This document shows positions 7,146-9,753 of a DNA stretch of 9,753 nt, piece by piece. A program made the translations under genes and the position numbers. The stretch spans positions 1-9,753 of the forward strand of contig DASUDX010000023.1 of NCBI GenBank assembly GCA_036275365.1. Reading direction: 5' to 3'. Origin of the DNA: DASUDX01 sp036275365 (GTDB lineage: Bacteria; Pseudomonadota; Gammaproteobacteria; Nevskiales; Nevskiaceae). The notes below the pieces were generated by a model. The model worked only from the letters and a program-made list of their open reading frames with translations, was not told the origin of the DNA and did not search any database. Every line of letters begins with the position of its first letter. Within the stretch, counting starts at the first letter, position 1.

Positions 7146-7167
7146 ACCCGCCCCGGCGGGACGCTCG

Positions 7168-7204
7168 ATAGGCAGGGCCTAACGGCGGGTTGGTGATTTT
7201 CAAT
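7168..7204 (+). promoter_or_regulatory. Putative OxyR tetramer-binding site upstream of ahpC
   Basis: The known OxyR consensus is four tetranucleotides, ATAG-N7-CTAT-N7-ATAG-N7-CTAT. Here the same spacing gives ATAG (7168-7171), CTAA (7179-7182), TTGG (7190-7193) and CAAT (7201-7204), 12 of 16 consensus positions, with the preferred G before the first element. The inner T and A positions of the extended consensus are not matched. The site ends one base before the -35 hexamer of the predicted ahpC promoter, the position from which OxyR activates E. coli promoters. Basis: sequence match plus established OxyR control of ahpC; binding itself is inferred. No oxyR gene is in the window. Confidence 0.5.
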
Positions 7205-7205
7205 T

Positions 7206-7233
7206 TTGAAAGCCGCCAACCCGTCCCTATTCT
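7206..7233 (+). promoter_or_regulatory. Sigma70-like promoter of ahpC
   Basis: TTGAAA at 7206-7211 (5 of 6 to TTGACA) and TATTCT at 7228-7233 (4 of 6 to TATAAT) are separated by 16 bases. They lie in a short AT-rich island that stands out in this GC-rich window. The predicted start of transcription near 7240 leaves a leader of about 25 bases before the ahpC start. The -35 is also the right arm of a perfect palindrome, TTTCAA-TT-TTGAAA (7198-7211), so a second DNA-binding protein could compete there. Confidence 0.65.
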
Positions 7234-7265
7234 CCCCGTCCCACCAACAAGGAGGTTTACTCCCG

Positions 7266-7829
7266 ATGTCGCTGATCAACACCCCGGTCAAGCCCTTCAA
7301 GGCCACGGCCTTCCAGCAGGGCGAGTTCATCCAGGTCACCGAGGCGAGCCTGAAGGGCAAGTGGTCGGTGCTGGTGTTCATGCCGGCTGCCTTCACCTTC
7401 AACTGCCCGACCGAGGTCGAGGACGCCGCCAACCACTATGCGGAGTTCCAGAAGCTCGGCGCCGAGGTCTACATCGTCACCACCGACACCCATTTCTCGC
7501 ACAAGGTGTGGCACGAAACCTCGCCGGCGGTGGGCAAGGCCAAGTTCCCGCTGGTTGGCGATCCGACCCATCAGCTGACCCGCGCCTTCGATGTGCACAT
7601 CGAAGAGGAGGGCCTGGCCCTGCGTGGCACCTTCGTGATCGATCCCAACGGCATCATCAAGACCGCCGAGATCCACGACAACGCCATCGCCCGCGACATG
7701 ACCGAGACCCTGCGCAAGCTCAAGGCGGCCAAGTTCGTCGCCGAGAACCCGGGCCAGGTCTGCCCGGCCAAGTGGAAGGAAGGCGAGAAGACCCTCAAGC
7801 CCTCCCTGGATCTGGTCGGCAAGATCTGA
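7266..7829 (+). CDS. ahpC: Alkyl hydroperoxide reductase subunit C (2-Cys peroxiredoxin)
   Basis: The protein has 187 residues, the same length as E. coli AhpC, and is recognisable along its whole length. It reduces H2O2, organic hydroperoxides and peroxynitrite in the cytoplasm and is re-reduced by AhpF. The peroxidatic cysteine is C47 in FTFNCPTE, with P40 and T44 of the active-site P-x3-T-x2-C motif and R120. The resolving cysteine is C166 in GQVCPAKWKEGE. The C-terminus PSLDLVGKI matches typical bacterial AhpC. The segment before C47 reads FMPAAFTFN where most relatives have FYPADFTFV, an unusual set of changes next to the active site. The start at 7266 is fixed by a perfect AAGGAGGT at 7249-7256 with 9 bases spacing; an upstream in-frame ATG at 7206 lies inside the promoter. 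A strong promoter with a putative OxyR site precedes it, and ahpF follows after 106 bases. Confidence 0.97.
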   Translation: MSLINTPVKPFKATAFQQGEFIQVTEASLKGKWSVLVFMPAAFTFNCPTEVEDAANHYAEFQKLGAEVYIVTTDTHFSHKVWHETSPAVGKAKFPLVGDPTHQLTRAFDVHIEEEGLALRGTFVIDPNGIIKTAEIHDNAIARDMTETLRKLKAAKFVAENPGQVCPAKWKEGEKTLKPSLDLVGKI

Positions 7830-7836
7830 TCCCCCG

Positions 7837-7861
7837 CGGCGCGGGCCTGCCCCGCGCCGCC
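7837..7861 (+). terminator. Strong stem-loop just after ahpC, partial terminator or 3'-end stabiliser
   Basis: A 10-base perfect GC stem (7837-7846 with 7852-7861) encloses a 5-base loop, 7 bases after the ahpC stop. Only a poor T-tract follows (CTGATTCCT), so it probably terminates weakly or protects the ahpC 3' end while letting some transcripts continue into ahpF. Confidence 0.6.
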
Positions 7862-7881
7862 CTGATTCCTCACAGCGCTGC

Positions 7882-7901
7882 CGCTGGCCACTCGGCCAGC
7901 G
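7882..7901 (+). other. Second stem-loop in the ahpC-ahpF gap
   Basis: CGCTGGCC at 7882-7889 pairs perfectly with GGCCAGCG at 7894-7901, with a 4-base loop. It lies 34 bases before the ahpF start and 20 bases after the first stem-loop. It may block 3'-to-5' exonucleases or slow entry into ahpF. No T-run follows, so it is not a classic terminator. Confidence 0.5.
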
Positions 7902-7935
7902 TCAGCCTGCGCGTACTGCTTATTCGGAGACTGTC

Positions 7936-9513
7936 ATGCTCGAAGCCGAACTCAAGGACCAGCTCAAGGGCTACCTGACCCGGGTGACGCGACCGATCGA
8001 GATCGTCGCCAGCCTCGACGACTCGGAGGCATCCGGCGAGCTGCGTGCGCTGCTGGCCGACCTGCGCGACTGCTCGACGCAGATTCGCGTCGATGAGGGC
8101 GGCCAGGATCCGCGCCGTCCGTCCTTCACCCTGGGCACGCCGGGTCAGGCGATCAGCCTGCGCTTCGCCGGCATTCCCCTGGGGCATGAGTTCACCTCGC
8201 TGGTGCTGGCCCTGCTCCAGGTCGGCGGGCATCCGAGCAAGCTGGCGCCCGATCTGATCGAGCAGATCCGCGATCTCGATGGCGACTACCGCTTCGAGAC
8301 CTATTTCTCGCTGTCCTGCCAGAACTGCCCGGATGTGGTGCAGGCGCTCAATCTGATGGCGGTGCTCAATCCGCGCATCCGCCATGTCGCCATCGATGGC
8401 GCGCGCTTCCAGGCCGAGGTCGAGCAGCGGCAGGTGATGTCGGTGCCGATGGTCTTCCTCAACGGGGAGTCCTTCGGCGCCGGCCGCATGGGCGTCGAGG
8501 AGATTCTCGCCAAGCTCGATACCGGCGCCGCCCAGCGCGAGGCGGCGAAGCTGAACCAGAAGGCCCCCTACGATGTGCTGATCGTCGGTGGTGGACCGGC
8601 CGGCGCGGCAGCGGCGGTGTATGCCGCGCGCAAGGGCATCCGCACCGGCATCGCCAGCGAGCGCTTCGGCGGCCAGGTGCTCGACACCATGGGCATCGAG
8701 AACCTGATCTCGGTGCCGGAGACCGAAGGGCCCAAGCTGGTCGCCGCTCTCGAGCAGCATGTGCGCCAGTACGAGGTGGAGGTGATGAACCTGCAGCGCG
8801 CCGAGCAGCTGCTGCCCGGCGAGTCCCTGCACGAGCTGCGGCTGGCCAATGGCGCCAGCCTCAAGGCCCGCACGGTGATCCTCTCCACGGGCGCGCGCTG
8901 GCGCCAGATGGGCGTGCCTGGGGAGAACGAGTACCGCAACAAGGGAGTGGCCTACTGCCCGCACTGCGACGGTCCGCTGTTCAAGGGCAAGCGCGTGGCG
9001 GTGATCGGCGGCGGCAACTCCGGCGTGGAGGCGGCCATCGATCTCGCCGGTATCGTCAGCCAGGTCACCCTGATCGAGTTCGACGCCCAGCTGCGCGCCG
9101 ACGCCGTGCTGCAACGCAAGCTCTACAGCCTGACCAATGTACGGGTGATCGTCTCCGCCCAGACCACCGAGGTGACCGGCGACGGTCAGCGCGTCACCGG
9201 TCTGATCTACCGCGATCGCGGCAGCGACGAGCTGCACCGGCTTGAGCTCGAGGGCATCTTCGTGCAGATCGGTCTGCTGCCCAACAGCGAGTGGCTCAAG
9301 GGCTCGGGCGTGGTGCTCTCGCCGCGCGGCGAAATCGTCGTCAACGAGCGCGGGGAGACCTCGGTGCCCGGCGTGTTCGCTGCCGGCGATGCCACCACCG
9401 TGCCCTACAAGCAGATCGTCATCGCCATGGGTGAAGGCTCCAAGGCGGCGCTCTCCGCCTTCGATCATCTGATTCGCCACTCGGCGCCGGAGGAAAAGCG
9501 CGCCGCCGCCTGA
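7936..9513 (+). CDS. ahpF: Alkyl hydroperoxide reductase subunit F (FAD-dependent NADH:peroxiredoxin reductase)
   Basis: A 525-residue flavoprotein, close to the usual ~520, that moves electrons from NADH through FAD and two disulfides to AhpC. The N-terminal ~200 residues form the tandem thioredoxin-like domain, with the AhpC-reducing CxxC in SLSCQNCPD (C128, C131). The rest is thioredoxin-reductase-like: FAD-binding GGGPAG (218-223), redox-active CPHCDG (C341, C344), nucleotide-binding GGGNSG (358-363), and the second FAD motif GVFAAGDATTVPYKQ (479-493) followed by the C-terminal helix. The ATG at 7936 is preceded by CGGAGA at 7925-7930 with 5 bases spacing and gives a standard N-terminus. 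No strong promoter is visible in the 106-base gap after ahpC, so it is most likely read from the ahpC promoter through two stem-loops. A strong terminator follows the stop. Confidence 0.97.
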   Translation: MLEAELKDQLKGYLTRVTRPIEIVASLDDSEASGELRALLADLRDCSTQIRVDEGGQDPRRPSFTLGTPGQAISLRFAGIPLGHEFTSLVLALLQVGGHPSKLAPDLIEQIRDLDGDYRFETYFSLSCQNCPDVVQALNLMAVLNPRIRHVAIDGARFQAEVEQRQVMSVPMVFLNGESFGAGRMGVEEILAKLDTGAAQREAAKLNQKAPYDVLIVGGGPAGAAAAVYAARKGIRTGIASERFGGQVLDTMGIENLISVPETEGPKLVAALEQHVRQYEVEVMNLQRAEQLLPGESLHELRLANGASLKARTVILSTGARWRQMGVPGENEYRNKGVAYCPHCDGPLFKGKRVAVIGGGNSGVEAAIDLAGIVSQVTLIEFDAQLRADAVLQRKLYSLTNVRVIVSAQTTEVTGDGQRVTGLIYRDRGSDELHRLELEGIFVQIGLLPNSEWLKGSGVVLSPRGEIVVNERGETSVPGVFAAGDATTVPYKQIVIAMGEGSKAALSAFDHLIRHSAPEEKRAAA

Positions 9514-9530
9514 GCGGGTCTGGACTCCAC

Positions 9531-9560
9531 GGCCCCGCCCTCAGGGGGGCGGGGCCTTTT
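9531..9560 (+). terminator. Intrinsic terminator after ahpF
   Basis: GGCCCCGCCC at 9531-9540 pairs perfectly with GGGCGGGGCC at 9547-9556, with a 6-base loop, followed by TTTT at 9557-9560. It starts 17 bases after the ahpF stop and ends the ahpCF transcript. Its T-run overlaps the first recognisable codons of the following HxlR-like frame. Confidence 0.92.
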
Positions 9561-9753
9561 CCCTTACCCAGGGACCGGTGCGATTCAACGCCCTGCGCCG
9601 CCTTATCCCGACGGTTACCCAGCGGATGCTGACCCTGCACCTGCGAGAACTCGAGAGGGATGGCGTCGTGCGCCGCACCGTGCACAGTGGCGTTCCCGCC
9701 CCGGTGGACTACGCACTCACGGAAAAAGGCGTCAGTCTCGAACCCGTTCTGAC
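9557..9753 (+). pseudogene. HxlR-family winged-helix regulator, 5'-truncated remnant (right end cut by window)
   Basis: The frame read from 9557 gives FSLTQGPVRFNALRRL, then QRMLTLHLRELERDGVVRR, then VPAPVDYALTEKGVSLEPVL, open to the window edge. These are the central and C-terminal blocks of HxlR/MarR-like regulators: the RFNELRR helix, the recognition helix around QRMLTLxLRELE, the wing, and Y-x-LTxxGxSLxPVL. The expected first ~30-35 residues (the conserved Cys region and the GKW helix) are absent in all three forward frames, because the ahpF terminator lies there. No ATG, GTG or TTG occurs in frame between the stop at 9470-9472 and GTG at 9578, which has no ribosome-binding site. Codons ending in A or T are more frequent here (about 14 of 57) than in its neighbours. 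Likely a decayed or transferred fragment; a GTG-started short protein is the alternative. Homology is clear, pseudogene status less so. Confidence 0.7.

Noticed and set aside
7147..7160. CCCGCC-CC-GGCGGG after hip as an intrinsic terminator
   Set aside because: The stem is short once a realistic loop is allowed and no T-run follows, so it is not listed as a terminator.
7206..7265. Earlier in-frame ATG for ahpC at 7206
   Set aside because: It would start within the predicted -35 region, adds 20 non-conserved residues, and the ATG at 7266 has a perfect ribosome-binding site and the normal AhpC N-terminus.
7870..9480. 536-codon minus-strand open frame opposite ahpF
   Set aside because: Complement of the well-conserved ahpF frame; no domain is recognisable.

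Overview
The window is a GC-rich chromosomal segment from a Gram-negative bacterium. The genes point to a gammaproteobacterium: an RND/MMPL exporter paired with a YCF48-like protein, an OmpA-type outer-membrane protein, a Tat-exported high-potential iron-sulfur protein (HiPIP), and an AhpC/AhpF pair close to the enterobacterial form. GC-ending codons dominate almost every gene. Hydrocarbon- or lipid-degrading and Chromatiales/Nevskiales-like lineages would fit, but I cannot name a genus from the sequence alone.

Layout. Positions 1-3025 are on the minus strand: a large RND/MMPL transporter (581-3025), followed downstream by the N-terminal 142 residues of a YCF48/BNR-repeat exported protein that runs off the left edge (1-426). 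A 154-base structured gap separates them. Positions 3026-3885 form an 860-base, very GC-rich divergent spacer with no credible protein gene. It has several perfect inverted repeats, including a terminator-like hairpin followed by T5. On the plus strand follow an acyl-CoA ligase of the AMP-forming family (3886-5442) and, 51 bases later, an OmpA-family protein with a thrombospondin type 3 calcium-binding linker (5494-6687), closed by a clear intrinsic terminator. Then come a monocistronic-looking HiPIP (6831-7145), ahpC (7266-7829) and ahpF (7936-9513), with another strong terminator after ahpF. The window ends in what looks like a 5'-truncated HxlR-family regulator (9557-9753).

How the parts work together. 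The ligase, exporter and YCF48-like protein look like a lipid or hydrophobic-acid handling module arranged around a shared divergent control region; this is inference. AhpC and AhpF form the NADH-dependent alkyl hydroperoxide reductase. The sequence just upstream of ahpC holds a good sigma70-like promoter (TTGAAA-N16-TATTCT), and abutting its -35 is a 37-base stretch with the ATAG-N7-CTAT-N7-ATAG-N7-CTAT spacing of an OxyR tetramer site (12 of 16 positions match). That suggests direct peroxide control. Two strong stem-loops between ahpC and ahpF probably set the excess of AhpC over AhpF.

I found no mobile element, CRISPR array, tRNA or rRNA. The points most worth a second look are the putative OxyR operator, the decapitated HxlR reading frame that begins inside the ahpF terminator, and the structured divergent spacer. 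I do not see convincing evidence of a wholly new biological system.
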